Shown piece by piece: positions 26,280 to 63,942 of a DNA stretch of 64,000 bases. Numbering within the stretch: the first letter of the stretch is position 1; the number at the start of each line of letters is the position of its first letter. Source of the DNA: Cacajao melanocephalus (taxonomy: Eukaryota > Chordata > Mammalia > Primates > Pitheciidae); NCBI GenBank assembly GCA_963573385.1, contig CAUYLG010039425.1, positions 169,139-233,138 on the forward strand, read 5' to 3'. The notes beneath the pieces were generated by a model that worked only from the letters and a program-made list of their open reading frames with translations, had not been told where the DNA came from and ran no database searches. The position numbers and the translations under genes were made by a program.

Positions 26280-27365
26280 AAAGTAATGGGGGAAGCAATG
26301 ACCACATACTGTGGTCAGGTCTATGAGAGAGGGAGGCCTCTGACCCAGCCTGTGGGTATGTAGGTCAGGGAAGGCTTCCTGGAGGAGAATTCCAAACTCA
26401 ATATTGAAGCATATGGATGACTTTCCAAGTAAAGAAAGGAATTGAGGGTATGTGCCCCACATATACCAGCAATTCATACGTAGTCAGCTGTCTCTTCCCT
26501 CCTTCCTTACGCCCTCCACCAGTGCTCCACAGCCATGCTCTGAGATTGTCTAATTTCTCCCATGATGGCCTGTGATCTTCCCAAAGGTCTTAGGCAAAGG
26601 TAGGGCGGAGATCCATACCCCATTCCATGGTGACAGCATTGAAGCCAGAGAGGTGTACATTGTACCAGAGGTCCTGCTTCTGGCCCATGGTGAAGCTGGA
26701 TCAGAGGCACAATGGGTCTTCTGCCAGGCCCCACCCAATGCCCTTCTGACATCCCAAGCCAGTAATTAAATAAGAAGTGTGGCTCCCCAGCACAGCTGAG
26801 AGCTGGACTCTTGGGCTCCAGGCCTGACAGGCACATGGCCACAGCTGGCAGAGCATCTGCACTGCACCACTGAGCTGATGATCAGAGGTATCAGGCCTCA
26901 GGAACAGGCAGCCTGGGTCATCTAAGTGGACTCTGCCTTTGCCAGCCATGGGACCTTGAACAAGCCACTTCTTTCTTTGAGTCTCAGCATTATCAGTTTC
27001 ATTCTATAAAGTGAAACTAATCATCTCTGTCTCCCAGACTGCTGGGAGGATGAAATGACCTGATTTAGGTAATACCGTTTGCTCACAGCAGGAGCTCAAT
27101 TGAAGGTCATTCCTAGCTCTTGGATAGGGACCTTACAGAGGCCTGAGGACAGAGACCTGTCTCATTTCCTCCTGGTGCAGCATCCAGCACATAGTAAATG
27201 TTCTGGAAATATTTGTTGAATGACAAGTGAATGAATACGTGCATCTAGTCCAACTACCCAATAACACATAAATCCTTGAAGAGACATTTAAATCTGGCTC
27301 TGCCACTTCCTGGCTGCTGGCCTTGGACAAGTTACCCTTGCCAACTTGGATTTCCTCTTCTGTGA

Positions 27366-27466
27366 CAGGGATAGTCAGGACTCAACCGGGCCCTAGACGC
27401 CTCTGGCACCCACTCTGGGCAGACATCGTGCAGAGTGCCTGGGACCCAGATGTGGTCCCTGCCCTG
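27366..27466 (+). repeat. 101-bp direct repeat, copy 2
   Basis: Second copy, 1187 bp downstream of copy 1, starting cagggatagtcaggactcaa. Its left border abuts a MIR-like tail. Confidence 0.92.
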
Positions 27467-28249
27467 TGACATGGACATATGACTGTAGCTTCCCAGGAGG
27501 GCTGTTCCGAGGTGTCAGTGAGGTGTGGACATGCACACGCTCCAGTCTGTGCACTTCAGCCAGCCCTGGGTCTGCTCGGGTATTCTCAGGGTGGCCCAGA
27601 CATGCCTGCAGCAACATTGCTGCTTCTCTTCTGGCCTGAGCCTCCTGGCTCCAGGACTTTGGAGGAGTGACCAAAGGCTATAAGCCAAGGTCCACTGGGC
27701 TGGGAGTCCTGGCTGCCAGGGGGGCCAGAACAGGCCAAGTGAGTCAGCTCTGCAGCAAGGTCGCTGCCCTGGTGAGTCCAAGGTCTCCATTACAGCAGCT
27801 TCCTGTCATAGCACCTCGCCCATTTTCTTTTATAGGTACCTTGCGTGCTCATTGCACACAGAAGGAAACTAAGCCTCAGATAGGGAGAATAACTTGCCCT
27901 GCACTTCTCATGAGCCATAGGATCACATCATGAATGCGGGACTCATAAAAACATTTGAGAGCTCCCTGGCTACAAGAGTGTCTAACCCATCCAGATGCCA
28001 GAGCCACCTGCTATGTCAGTGGAGTCAAGTCAAGCTTCTCAGCCAGGTCTTGGGCCTCTGTGACGGGGCTGTGGCCACTGCCTTCAGTCTTCATCTCCTG
28101 CCACCTCTGCCCTATGTTCCATAAGGTCCAGCCACAAGGCTGCTGTGTCCCTAGTACACACCCCCCACTGGAGAACCTCCGGCCTTTTCGTATATTTGCT
28201 GCTGATGATATGCATCCCCCACCAACCTACCCTTCCCACCCAACTCCTA

Positions 28250-29360
<1,111 letters not shown>

Positions 29361-29611
29361 ATTTTTTTTTTCAAAGCCAAACCCTCTGGGAATCCATCCC
29401 TGATACTCTCAAGGTGGGGGAGAGAACAAGTTTCATCTCAGGATCACCAGCCATGTATAGCAAATTTTTCAATGACAAATTATTAAAATTAATTTTATAT
29501 TTAAAAATTGACAGGTGAAACATGGCACCAGGATGTTGTTTTAATTTAACTCTTTTTCCAATAATGTCAAATATTTTTCCAGGTTTACTAATTGGTTCTA
29601 TTTCCTCTTTT

Positions 29612-29667
29612 GGTCTCTGTTGCTCCATCTTGAAATGCTGGTCTCTGTTGCTTCATCCTGAAATATA
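29612..29667 (+). repeat. Two 28-bp tandem units
   Basis: ggtctctgttgctccatctt... is repeated directly as ggtctctgttgcttcatcct.... It adjoins an AT-rich block (29668-29805) with several atttcatcta / tgaaatata variants. Confidence 0.85.
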
Positions 29668-29806
29668 TCTACATTTCATCTATGTGAAATATATTTTATA
29701 CATTTAATCTATATGAAATATAGATATTTACATCTATATCTTTATAGACATGTATAGATATTGCACCTAGATTTCATCTAGATTTATATTTCATCTATCT
29801 ACCAAG
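29668..29806. repeat. AT-rich minisatellite-like block
   Basis: Irregular reiteration of tttcatctat, gaaatatag and tctatatgaa in both orientations, so it could form hairpins. No gene. Confidence 0.7.
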
Positions 29807-30548
29807 ATGAAACAACAGGCATGGCAGCAGCCAGGCCCAGGTGGAAGGAGGAGCGGGAGGAACCAGCCCCTGCCGCAGGGAGCACTGCCACCTAGCCTCC
29901 AGGCTGCAGGTTAGGGGACCACTCTAGACCTGGGAGGAACACTGGCCAGAGCAAGAAAGCTGGGAGCACAGGTGGAGTGCAGGATGGGATGGGATCCAAG
30001 CTGGAGGAGTGGCAGCTGACATTCATCCAGAGTGGCAATTTTTCAGGCTTACCTGATAAACGGGGAAGGGTTGTCATCCTCATGTCACAGCTGATGAAAG
30101 TGTGGCGGGTCATACTTTATTAGGGGTGGAGAAGCGGGATTAGAACCAGCACATGCAGCCCATGATCTTTGCACAGGAGCTCACTGCTGAGCAGAGAGGG
30201 CCCAGAGAAATCCCAGGTAGGAAGCCTAATAAGTAATGGCCGAAGGAAGAGAGGAGGGAGGTGGCAGGCTCCATTAGGAGGAAGGGCACTGAGGACCTGC
30301 GGAGAAGATGGGACAGCGGCAGGAGTGAGGGTGGCTGCCGCAGCTGGAACGGCCAGTCCTGACTCAGCTCAAGCAGACAGGGCGGAGCAGCGCCCCTGGA
30401 GGCAGAGCCCGGCCTTCAGCAAACTGGGGTCCCGGCCCTACCTATTTGGGTACGCCCCGGTTCTGTGACCTGGGCAAGTTCTCTTCCTCCTCTGAGCCTC
30501 AGTTTTCTCCTCTGAGCCTCAGTTTCCTCCTCTGCTTAGCAGAGTTAA

Positions 30549-52578
<22,030 letters not shown>

Positions 52579-53310
52579 GGCGTGGGCGCCCAGGCCGGAG
52601 GCTCCCAGGGACCCTGCTGCGGCCCCCGAGGCTAATGGGGCCAGGTCCGGACGGCCCCCCTGCCTTCGGCTGGCTGGCCGGGGAGAGGAGCCAGTTCGAT
52701 TCTCTGTCGGGAATCGTGAATGGGGATGTTGCGACACCGGGCGGTTTGAAATATGCCCACCCAGACTGGAGGCCTGATTCCCCAGAGCAGAAGAGGCTGG
52801 GAGCTGAAGTGAGAGAACGCCGCGAAGCTGCCAACTGAGGGACAGAATTTTCTAGACATACAGGGAAAATAAGATGGCTGTGAGGCTCCCGAGAGAAACA
52901 AGACAGTTACCTCAGTGTGGCAGTTTTCTAGTCCAGGCGCTCAATCCCTCCGGGCTGAGTGCCTGTCCTTGGACTCCCGTGAGCCACACTCTGTCCTTGT
53001 GTGAAAGCCCCCTTTACTTTAGTTGACTGGAGTGGGGTCTCAGCTCCCGCAGCCAGAAAAGCCATGGCTAAAGCAGAGGGCAAGACTGCACCACTAGTGA
53101 GTTAGGGGACAGGGCCCTTGCGTAAGCCTGGTGCTCAAGGCTCATTCCAGCCTCCCTGCCACTCTTCCAGCAGGCCTCCTCCGTGGTCAGCTTGGCCGGA
53201 AAGGCCTCCCAAACGCTCTGAAATACAGCCCACCAATAGAATCTTCACTTGACTTCCCTGTTCTTGGGGGAACCTAGGGGACCCACCCATTAGGAGTGCC
53301 ACCTACCCCC

Positions 53311-53916
<606 letters not shown>

Positions 53917-54422
53917 TGAAATTCAGTGCCTTAGACATCAACACTCCAACCCCGTCATTGTGCAGAGGGGAAAACTGAGAGCTGTAGAAGGGAAGTGGCT
54001 TGTCCAAAGCCGCGCTTACTGTTTTCCCCACACTGTACCTCCAACTTATTTTCACCCTTCTTCAGGTTTGGAAAAATGCTCATAAACTGATCAACACTAA
54101 TGTATTCAGTGTTCATATGTTAAAGGTTCGTGTGTCACTTGTTATATGGGTCACTCTGATATCTACTGGGACAATGCTTCAACACTAATGGTGGCATTCC
54201 GGGTACCTGTGAAACCTGGCAGTGAGGCCCCTCTAAGGATCCTGAATTCCACCTCATGGCTCACCATGGTTCACCACTTTGAATGGTGACATTCTCTCTC
54301 ACCCTCCTCCTCTCACGGCCACTGCCGCAGAGGCCAGGAGGTGACTCAACAGCAGGCCACACACAGCCCTGTCCACTTCCACCCCCACCCATCCCCCCTC
54401 TGCCCAAGACTGTGACCCATGA

Positions 54423-54755
<333 letters not shown>

Positions 54756-55079
54756 CTGGGAACCCATTTCTTTCTTCTCCTTCCTTAAACAAACAAACTG
54801 AATTTAAGGCAGTCTGCTGGCAAAACTTAGAGGTTGCTGAAGTCTGTCTCTGTTTCCTCTCTTGCCTTTCCTGTCCCCAAAGGCATGCATTTCTCCCTCC
54901 TTGCCTCCCTGTCCTCTCATAACTTTTTCAGTAAACTTTCTGATAATCTCGTTCACCCTAATTTCATAAATGGCTAACAGACACCCACTATAGCTTATCT
55001 CAGGAGTATCTGCATATTAACAAAAAGCCAAAGAGAGAGAAAAAACCATTTCCCAGACTGCCTACTCTGTGCCAATCTC

Positions 55080-55255
55080 ATGTAATCTCACTTAATGTAC
55101 TCTCATGTTGTCATCTCACTTAATGCTCTCAACAGCTCTGAAGGTTAGCTATTAGAATCCTCATTTTACAGATGAGAAAACTGAGACACAGAACAAGGTC
55201 ACAGGTATACATGTGAAGGGCCAGGATCTGAACCAGGCCAGCATGGTTTAGTGCT
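55080..55255 (-). repeat. MIR
   Basis: Contains tcattttacagatgagaaaa, ctgagacacagaacaaggtc and ccaggatctgaaccaggcca. Confidence 0.75.
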
Positions 55256-55329
55256 CCCTCCTGGAATACAGCCCTGTGCAGGAGCTGTGTCATCTTCGGC
55301 CTAGAGTTGGGCCTCTTCCGTGCCCTGTG

Positions 55330-55720
55330 AGCACCAACCCTGCCTGTCACTTTACCCCTGATCTCTGCTCCCACACTGCCTTACCTTGGTGCCTTTGTCC
55401 ATCCTTTCCCCCAACTGGCTTTTTTCCTGTCATTTCTACCCCAAATGCTCAGCTCAAAAGTACCTCCTCCAGGAAGTCTTGCACACCCTACCCCCTCTCA
55501 TTAATCACTCTCTTTCACAGATGGAGAGCTCTTGGCCATTTCGCCCCACTGTGTTGCATTTCTTTCCTTCTCTTTGCATGACCATTTCCATTTCGACTCT
55601 GGGTCCTTCATAGCAGGAACCACAACCCATTTGGTGCCATGGCCGGCAGCGAGCTTGGCATAGAAGACAAGCTGAGTTTTGGCTACTGAACTGAGGAGAC
55701 ACCCGGCAGTGATGTGGCAC
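55330..55720 (+). mobile_element. L2-like copy
   Basis: Contains atgctcagctcaaaagtacc, tcctccaggaagtcttgca and tgggtccttcatagcaggaa; diverged L2 3' region. Confidence 0.6.
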
Positions 55721-55924
55721 CTCAGTCCCAAAGATGGGTACATTACTAGGTCCACATGACAGAGGCTGGGGCCAGTTCTGCAGCCCAAGGGTCCTTAAGG
55801 TCTGTAGCTCAACCAGAAAACATGGCCTTTCTTCCTACCTCCTATCCAGCCTCACGCCAGCTCCCCAGTTCTGTGATTGGGAAAACTGAGGCCCAAAGAT
55901 CAGGGACTTGTCCAAACCTCCGGA

Positions 55925-56345
55925 CTCATTGTACTAGTCCCTTCTCACGTGGCTACAAAGAAATATTTGAGACTGGGTAATTTTTAAAGAAAAGAGGTTT
56001 CATTGGCTCACGTTTCCTCAGGCTGTACAGGAAGCATGATGCTGGCATCTGCTCTGCTTCTTGGGAGGCCTCAGGAAACCTTCAAATCATGGGAGAAGGT
56101 TTTAGGGGAAGCAGACATGTCTTACATGGCCAGAGCAGGAGCAAGAGAGGGGGTGGGGGTGCTACATACTTTTAAACAACCAGATCTGGTGAGAACTCTA
56201 TCATGACAACAGCACTAGGGGCATGGTGCTAAGCCATTCATGAGAAACCACCCCCACGATCCAATCACCTCCCTCCAGGCCCCACCTCCAACACAGGGGA
56301 TTACAATTCCGCATGCGATCTGGGTGGTACAGCGCTGTCCGCCCT
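55925..56345 (-). mobile_element. THE1/MST-type solitary LTR
   Basis: Contains gagactgggtaatttttaaa, aggctgtacaggaagcatga, agaactctatcatgacaaca and gggattacaattccgcatg, the antisense form of a THE1/MST LTR. Confidence 0.85.
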
Positions 56346-57947
56346 TTTAGGGATGCCTGCTTGACGAGTTCACTTCCATCACATTCGGGAAGACCTGTTC
56401 CATTCACTCACTCAACAGATATTTACCAAGCGCCGGTCAAGGGCCCAGAATACTGCCAAGCTCTAGGGCTAGAGTGGTGAACAAAACAGACCCTGTCCTT
56501 GCCTTCAGGGAGGTCACAGTCTGGACCACGGTGAGCAAGTTATACTGGGCCCTAGGGATCAGTGGGAAACCTAAGGGAAGCTACTGAAGGCTTTAACTAG
56601 CAACCCTAGTCCCTCTGCCCCAGCCATACTCATCCTGGGTTAGTGGCCTTTCCACAGCCCAATGGACAGGAGGGCATGGCTGTTTCTGGACCTTGGGATT
56701 TGGCCTGATGCTGCCCCTTTCAACAAGTCCTGCTAAGGCCAGGCCTTGCAGTCCCCAAGGACTGCAGCTTCAATGGGTGAGGGATGTTTAAGTGCGGCTT
56801 TGAGCCCTGTTGGACACCGCTACCCACTGGTCCGCTGTGAGGATCAACTGTCATCTAGCGGAAGCAGCAGGAGTTCCTCGAGGGAGCACTGCAGAGTGAA
56901 AGTCTTAATGACCCTATAATCAGAACAATGAAGATGAATTACACCTGTTCTCCCTGCTCACTCGCTCCATGTCATGCCATCATCAGGCAACCAGAAACCC
57001 CTGTTTAGACAGCAGGGGCAAGACATGTTAAAGATGGTGAAAATGGGTGAGATTTCTCAGTTACAGGTTTCCAGAGTCTCAGAATTGGAAAGAACCTTAG
57101 TCATAAGCTCTTTTGTCACCCCACCCCATCTACAGCGGACTCCTCCTTACAGTGAGGCTTCTGAAAGGAGGGTCTAGTCAACACTTGCATGCCACTGGCA
57201 GAAAAACCGCTCACTACCTCATGAAGGAGTCATTTTTTAACAGGTCTAAGTCTTCTGAGTTTGTCCTTCTATTGAGTTGAAATCTGTAATTTTCCTTGGT
57301 TCAAGTTCACCTTCTCGGGCCATATAGAACAGACCCTAATGAGCAGAGTGACCTTGAACAAGTTACTTCCCTCCATTTGGCACCTATTGCAGTGTCTGAG
57401 CTGTTCAGAGGGTGGCTGGCTCCTCTGCCAACAGCCAGGCTGAGCTCCGACCTGGCCACCCAGTCTGGAGCCTGCACAGAGTGGTGCTAAAAGCTGAAAG
57501 CAGAACAGAATAGGGCTCTTTTCCCTCCCTAGCCAGACCCCAAGGGAGCGCCCATGTGGATGATGGTGGCTGGATGCCAAATGAAGTGAAATATCTCCTT
57601 TTCTCAGACTGTTAACTTTTTTCCTGGTTTAAGGAAGGGGAGGATAATGACATTTAGCACTTTACAATTCAGCAGTAAAATGAGCAGATGGAAACAGATC
57701 CCGGCATTGTGGGCATGCTTCCAGTGAGAACCCCTCCCCAGTTCCTGGGGCTGGAGTCTCTGGTGAGGCTTGCTTATGGGGTTAGAGACACAGCAGCTTC
57801 CCTCGTTCTCCCCAGCTCCTCCTCCCGGACGCACCCCAGTCTGCACAGCCAGCTCCACACCTGCTCTCACTTCCCACTTCCTTGCCTCTGCTCCCCGAGA
57901 GCACCTTTCCTGCCTCCCACCTTCTCGTTGGAATACAACCTCTGTAG

Positions 57948-58253
<306 letters not shown>

Positions 58254-58434
58254 CTCTCTAGTGTTTAGATGAGAAGAGGCGGGGGATGTTCTTGGTGAGA
58301 GACCGGTGAGCAGACTCCTGTGGAGCTGTAGAGAAACTCCAGCCAACCTCCAGGTAGCCACAGAAGGACAACTGCCTGAACCGGGAAGGTTCCCACATGG
58401 AGGTCACAGAAAATTATTCTTATCACCATCATCA

Positions 58435-58746
<312 letters not shown>

Positions 58747-58774
58747 CTATGTCCTGGAAACTTGCCATGGTCAG

Positions 58775-58905
58775 TCGCTGTGCATGTGTTTCACACACTT
58801 TATCCCATTTAATCCTCACAAGCCCATGAGCTATCCATCAGCATCATTCCCATTTTACAGACGAGGAAACAGGTTCACAGAGGTTAAGTAACTTTTCCCT
58901 GAGGT
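58775..58905 (-). repeat. MIR
   Basis: Contains cccatttaatcctcacaagc, ccattttacagacgaggaaa and agaggttaagtaacttt. Confidence 0.78.
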
Positions 58906-60399
58906 CTCTTTATACCACATTGAATGGCAGGCAGGCTAAAGAGTACTAGTGAATGGCTTTTTAACTATTTGGGGTTTAGATTATTTTCTCCTCTATGACA
59001 TATGTTGCTCTATACTCTGAATACATACAATTAGGATGGATGTTCCCCGTTTGTGTTTCCAAACCAGTCAATAGCTCTGTGGTGAGGCCCGTTCTATTTT
59101 GGCATGTAAATTGTTTCATTCGACTTGCAGCTCCTCTGTGAGTTTTATTTGTCACCCACAAAATAAAAGAAACAAAGGAAAGAACTCTTCCTGTGCAGGA
59201 GATCCATTGTTTGGCCTGCCCAGCCCCCTCGCTGCTGGGAGTAGCACACCCCTGCTTGGTGGGCTACTAACTGCTCCTCCCCTCACTATGAATAGTGGTA
59301 GAGGCTGCCAATCATAATACCCCGCCCCCCTGAACGCAAGAGCACTCACATGACCCAAGCTCGGCCAATCAGAGTCCTTCCCAGAGAGTTTTCCAACTGG
59401 GCACAAGGGAAAGAAAATGCTTTCTGCCTCTCTGCTGGCATAGCTATTAGTGACTGTTCCAGTTAGGATTAATCTCAGCGATGAGCGTCAAAGACTTGAA
59501 AAACGGTGTCTTTAACAAGATGGTGGCTTATCCTGCATGGCCAGCCCAAGTATCACTAAAGTGCCCTGCCCACATTCCCTCTGCCCTCACCCACCGGGTG
59601 CGAGCCTTTGATCTACCGCAAGCATCTGCCACTCTCAACCGAGGGCTTTCTCTCAGCCCAAGCACATGTTAGACGGGACGCACCGGGTAGTCCAGGAGCA
59701 GCCTTCCACTGACAATGGTGAATGGACATTGGAGGATAAATACCCCAGCCTCCTAAGCCCTGGGAAGAGGATAATTCTGAGGCAGTCTGGCACTGACTCC
59801 CAGAGGGATTGAGGACCCCAGAGGGATTGAGGCCCAGTTGTCTTCAGTAAAACCTGCTCATTGTCACACCTTGGATTCATTTCCCTCTCCTCTCTCTTAC
59901 TTCCCCACTCCGCAGCAGTGCTTCCTGGGATCCCTATGAAATAAACTACTTGCCCTTGAATCCTTGACTTAGGGTCTGCTTCTGGGGGAAGCAGCTTTGC
60001 ACACTGTGATAATTAATTTTATGGGTCAACATAGTTGGACTACTGCTATGATTTGAGTGTATTTGTCCCTCTGAAATTCATAGGTTGGAACTTAAACCCC
60101 AACGTGATGGTATTGAGAGATGGGGCTTTGGGGGAAGTGATTAAGTCATGGGTCTGACCTCATGGATGGATTTGTGCCCTTATAAAGGAGGCCTCGGAGA
60201 GCGGCCTGAGCCGTATTAGCCTTCCATTTCTGCTGTCATGTGAAGACAGAGCATTCATCCCTTTTTGTCCCCTTCACCGTGTGAGCCTGCAGCAAGAAAG
60301 TGCCACCTTGGAAGCAGAGAGCAGCCCTCACCAGAAACTGAAAGCAAGTGACTTGATCTTGGACTTTCCAGCTTCCAGAACTGTAAGAAACACATTTCT

Positions 60400-60690
60400 G
60401 GGCTGGGTGTGGTGGCTCTTGCCTATAATCCCAGCACTTTGGGAGGCCAAGCGGGGAGGATCACCTGAGGCCAGGAGTTCGAGACCAGCGTGGCCAACAT
60501 AGCGAAAGCCCCTCTCTACTAAAAATATAAAAATTAGCTGGGCAGTAGTGGTGCACATCTGTAATCCCAGCTACTCAGGAGGCTGAGGCAGGAGAATTGC
60601 TTGAGCCTGGGAGTCGGAGGTTGCCAGTGAGCCAAGATTGTGCCACTGCAGTACAGTCTGACAGTCTCCACAACGGACCCTGAAGAAAGA
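60400..60690 (+). mobile_element. Alu inside a MaLR LTR
   Basis: Sense Alu starting tgggctgggtgtggtggctc. Its tail leads into the GAAA/GGAA tract at 60688-60778, and LTR sequence resumes after that. Confidence 0.93.
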
Positions 60691-60778
60691 AAGAAAGAGA
60701 GAGAGGGAGAGAGGGAGGGAGGAAGGAAGGAAGGAAGGAAGGAAGGAAGGAAGGAAGGAAGGAAGGAAGGAAGGAAGG
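60690..60778 (+). repeat. GGAA microsatellite at an Alu tail
   Basis: A GAAA/GAGG start grades into 14 uninterrupted GGAA units at 60721-60776. It arose from the 3' tail of the Alu at 60400. Confidence 0.95.
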
Positions 60779-60908
60779 GGAAATTTCTGTTCTTTATAAA
60801 ACTACCCTGTCGCAGATATTTTGTTATTGCAGTATATACACACTAAGACAACCAGTCCCCAGATCTTTGATCAAATATTATTCTGGATGTTTCTGTGAGG
60901 GTATATTT

Positions 60909-61147
<239 letters not shown>

Positions 61148-61743
61148 CTGGAGAGTATATAGTGGATGAGACTAACATTTTAATCTGTGGACTTCAAGTA
61201 AAGCAGATTGGCCTCCCTAATGTGGGTGGGCCTCATCCAATCAGTTGAAGGCCTGACTAGAACAGACTGACCTCCCTCAAGCAAAAGGGAATTTGGACTT
61301 GAACGGCAACATCGGCTCTTCCCTGGGTCTCCAGCCTGCCAGCCCACTCTGCAAATTTTGCACTTGCCAGTCTCCATAATCATATGAGCCAATTGCTTAA
61401 AAATAAATCTCTTGCTCTTTCTCTGTCTTCTCTCTGTATACACACACACACATGTTATTAGTCTTTTGGTTCTGTTTCTCTGGAGAACTCTTATACAGAC
61501 ACCCTTGAAGTCCTCCCTCATCCAAAGGGGTGGAGCCACCACTCAATTCTCCCACAGCACTTTCTTCGTACCCCTAATACAATTTACCATAGCCTGTCTT
61601 GTCATATTTATTAAGTACAAAATAGGAAAGTATATGTGTTTATTGAGTATGGCTATGTACCAGGACTGTATCAGGTGTCTCCGGGAGTCCTGTGCTCATT
61701 TGCTCACAATTAATTCAGTCAATAAATATTTATTGAGCAGCTG

Positions 61744-61799
61744 TTAGGTTGGTGCAAAAGTCATCACAGTTTTTGCCATTACTTTTGCACCAAGCTAAT
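61744..61799. mobile_element. MADE1 (mariner MITE) copy, shortened
   Basis: Palindromic: 5' ttaggttggtgcaaaagt and 3' acttttgcaccaagctaa. MADE1 is normally about 80 bp; this 56-bp copy has lost part of one arm. It is the repeat family that gives rise to the miR-548 hairpins. Confidence 0.88.
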
Positions 61800-61827
61800 A
61801 CAATGTGCCATGCATTGATCCAGGCCA

Positions 61828-62250
61828 AGAATTGGCAAACTGTGGCCCACAGGCCAAATTCTGGCTGCTGCCAGATTCTTTTTTTTTTTTTAATAAAGTT
61901 TCTTTTTTGTACTTTTGTTTTTGTTTGTTTGTTTGAAACACAATCTCACTCTGTATCCCAGGCTGGAGTGTAGTGGTGAGATCATAGCTCACTGCAGCCT
62001 CGAACTCCTGGGCTCAAGCAATCCTTCTGCCTCACTCTCCTGAGTAGCTGTGACTACAGGCAGGCCCCACAGTGCCTGGCTAACTAAGCCAAGTTTCACT
62101 GGAACACAGCCATGCTTATCTGTTTACATATTTCTATGGCTGCTTCCGTGCTGCAATGACAGAGTTGGGTAGTTAGGACAGAAACCATATGGCCTGCAAA
62201 GCCTAAAATATGGTCTGGCCGTTTAAAGAAAATGTTTGGTGTCCTCAGTC
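61828..62250. mobile_element. hAT-type MER DNA transposon copy split by FLAM
   Basis: Contains attggcaaactgtggcccac at one end and, after the Alu monomer, ctggaacacagccatgctta, catttctatggctgcttcc and tggcctgcaaagcctaaaat. The subfamily is not determined. Confidence 0.65.
61925..62087 (-). mobile_element. Alu monomer-like (FLAM) copy
   Basis: Antisense single-arm Alu with a gtttgtttgttt tail, inserted in the hAT MER copy at 61828-62250. Confidence 0.85.
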
Positions 62251-62586
62251 TAGGCACCGGGATGCTGCAGTGAAGAAAACAAACAAAAATCCTCACCCTC
62301 GTGGAGCTTACATTCTACTGCGGTTAGGGGTGGAGTGGGGAACAAAATACAAGTAAACCAAGGGATGGGAGAGATTTTACTATATTAAATGGCAATAAAT
62401 GCTACGGAGAAAAATAAAGCAAGAGAGTGTCAGGAGTGCTGGGGTTGTTGGGAGTAGGAGTAGACTGAAGCGAAAAATAGGGTGTCAGGAAGTTCTGGCT
62501 TCAAAGGTGACATTCCAGCAAAGACCCAAAGGAGGTGAAGGAGTGAGCCCTGTGAAAATGGGGTTGCGGGGACAGCCACCAGGTAG

Positions 62587-62908
<322 letters not shown>

Positions 62909-63164
62909 GGCTGTAAGGGAGTATTAAAAATGGTTAATACTGTATTGAGTACTGTGTGCCAGGTGCCCTTCAAGAGCTTTTATATACATAATCTCCTTTA
63001 ATCACTTAAAAGTCATTATCTCATTATACCCTTAATCTTACAAACAGATGATCTGAATATAAGTCTATCACTAATATATTTCTATCACTAATACAGTACT
63101 TTCAGTTTACAAAGTTTTGTACTGTTGTTTGCTTGATCCCCAAAACATTTCAGGAGGGTTACCG

Positions 63165-63290
63165 ACCCCATCATAGAATAACTGAAGACCAGAGAGGTCT
63201 AGTCACTTGCCCCGGGTCACACAGCCAGTGAGTGCTGGAGCTAGGAAGCAAACCCAGGTATATCTGGATCCAGATGTTGCTCTCCCCTCT
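63165..63290 (-). repeat. MIR
   Basis: Contains agaggtctagtcacttgccc and cgggtcacacagccagtgag; antisense MIR 5' half. Confidence 0.7.
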
Positions 63291-63560
63291 TAAGCCACCA
63301 GCTTTGGAGGGCATGGACTGTACCATGTTTAACATTGTATTTGCCAACCCCACACACCTAAACCAAAGCCTGCACCAAAGAGAAGAGGCGGTTTTGTCAA
63401 AAGGAACTGAATTCCCATCATCGTTCCAGATGAGGGACACCAGATAAACTGCTAGAATCACACCCAGACACACAGACATTTGATTTTTGCCTTTGTCCTG
63501 GAGCACCCACAGTGTGCCCCAGACTTCTGGCTGTGCCCAGTGCTCTGCAGAGCTAACCTA

Positions 63561-63942
<382 letters not shown>

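Larger units (their letters stand above)
60042..60858 (+). mobile_element. MaLR-type LTR nested in the MLT2 LTR
   Basis: Contains tgctatgatttgagtgtatt, cccaacgtgatggtattgag, cagcttccagaactgtaaga and, after the internal Alu and GGAA tract, ttttgttattgcagtatata. It is itself split by the Alu at 60400. Confidence 0.78.
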
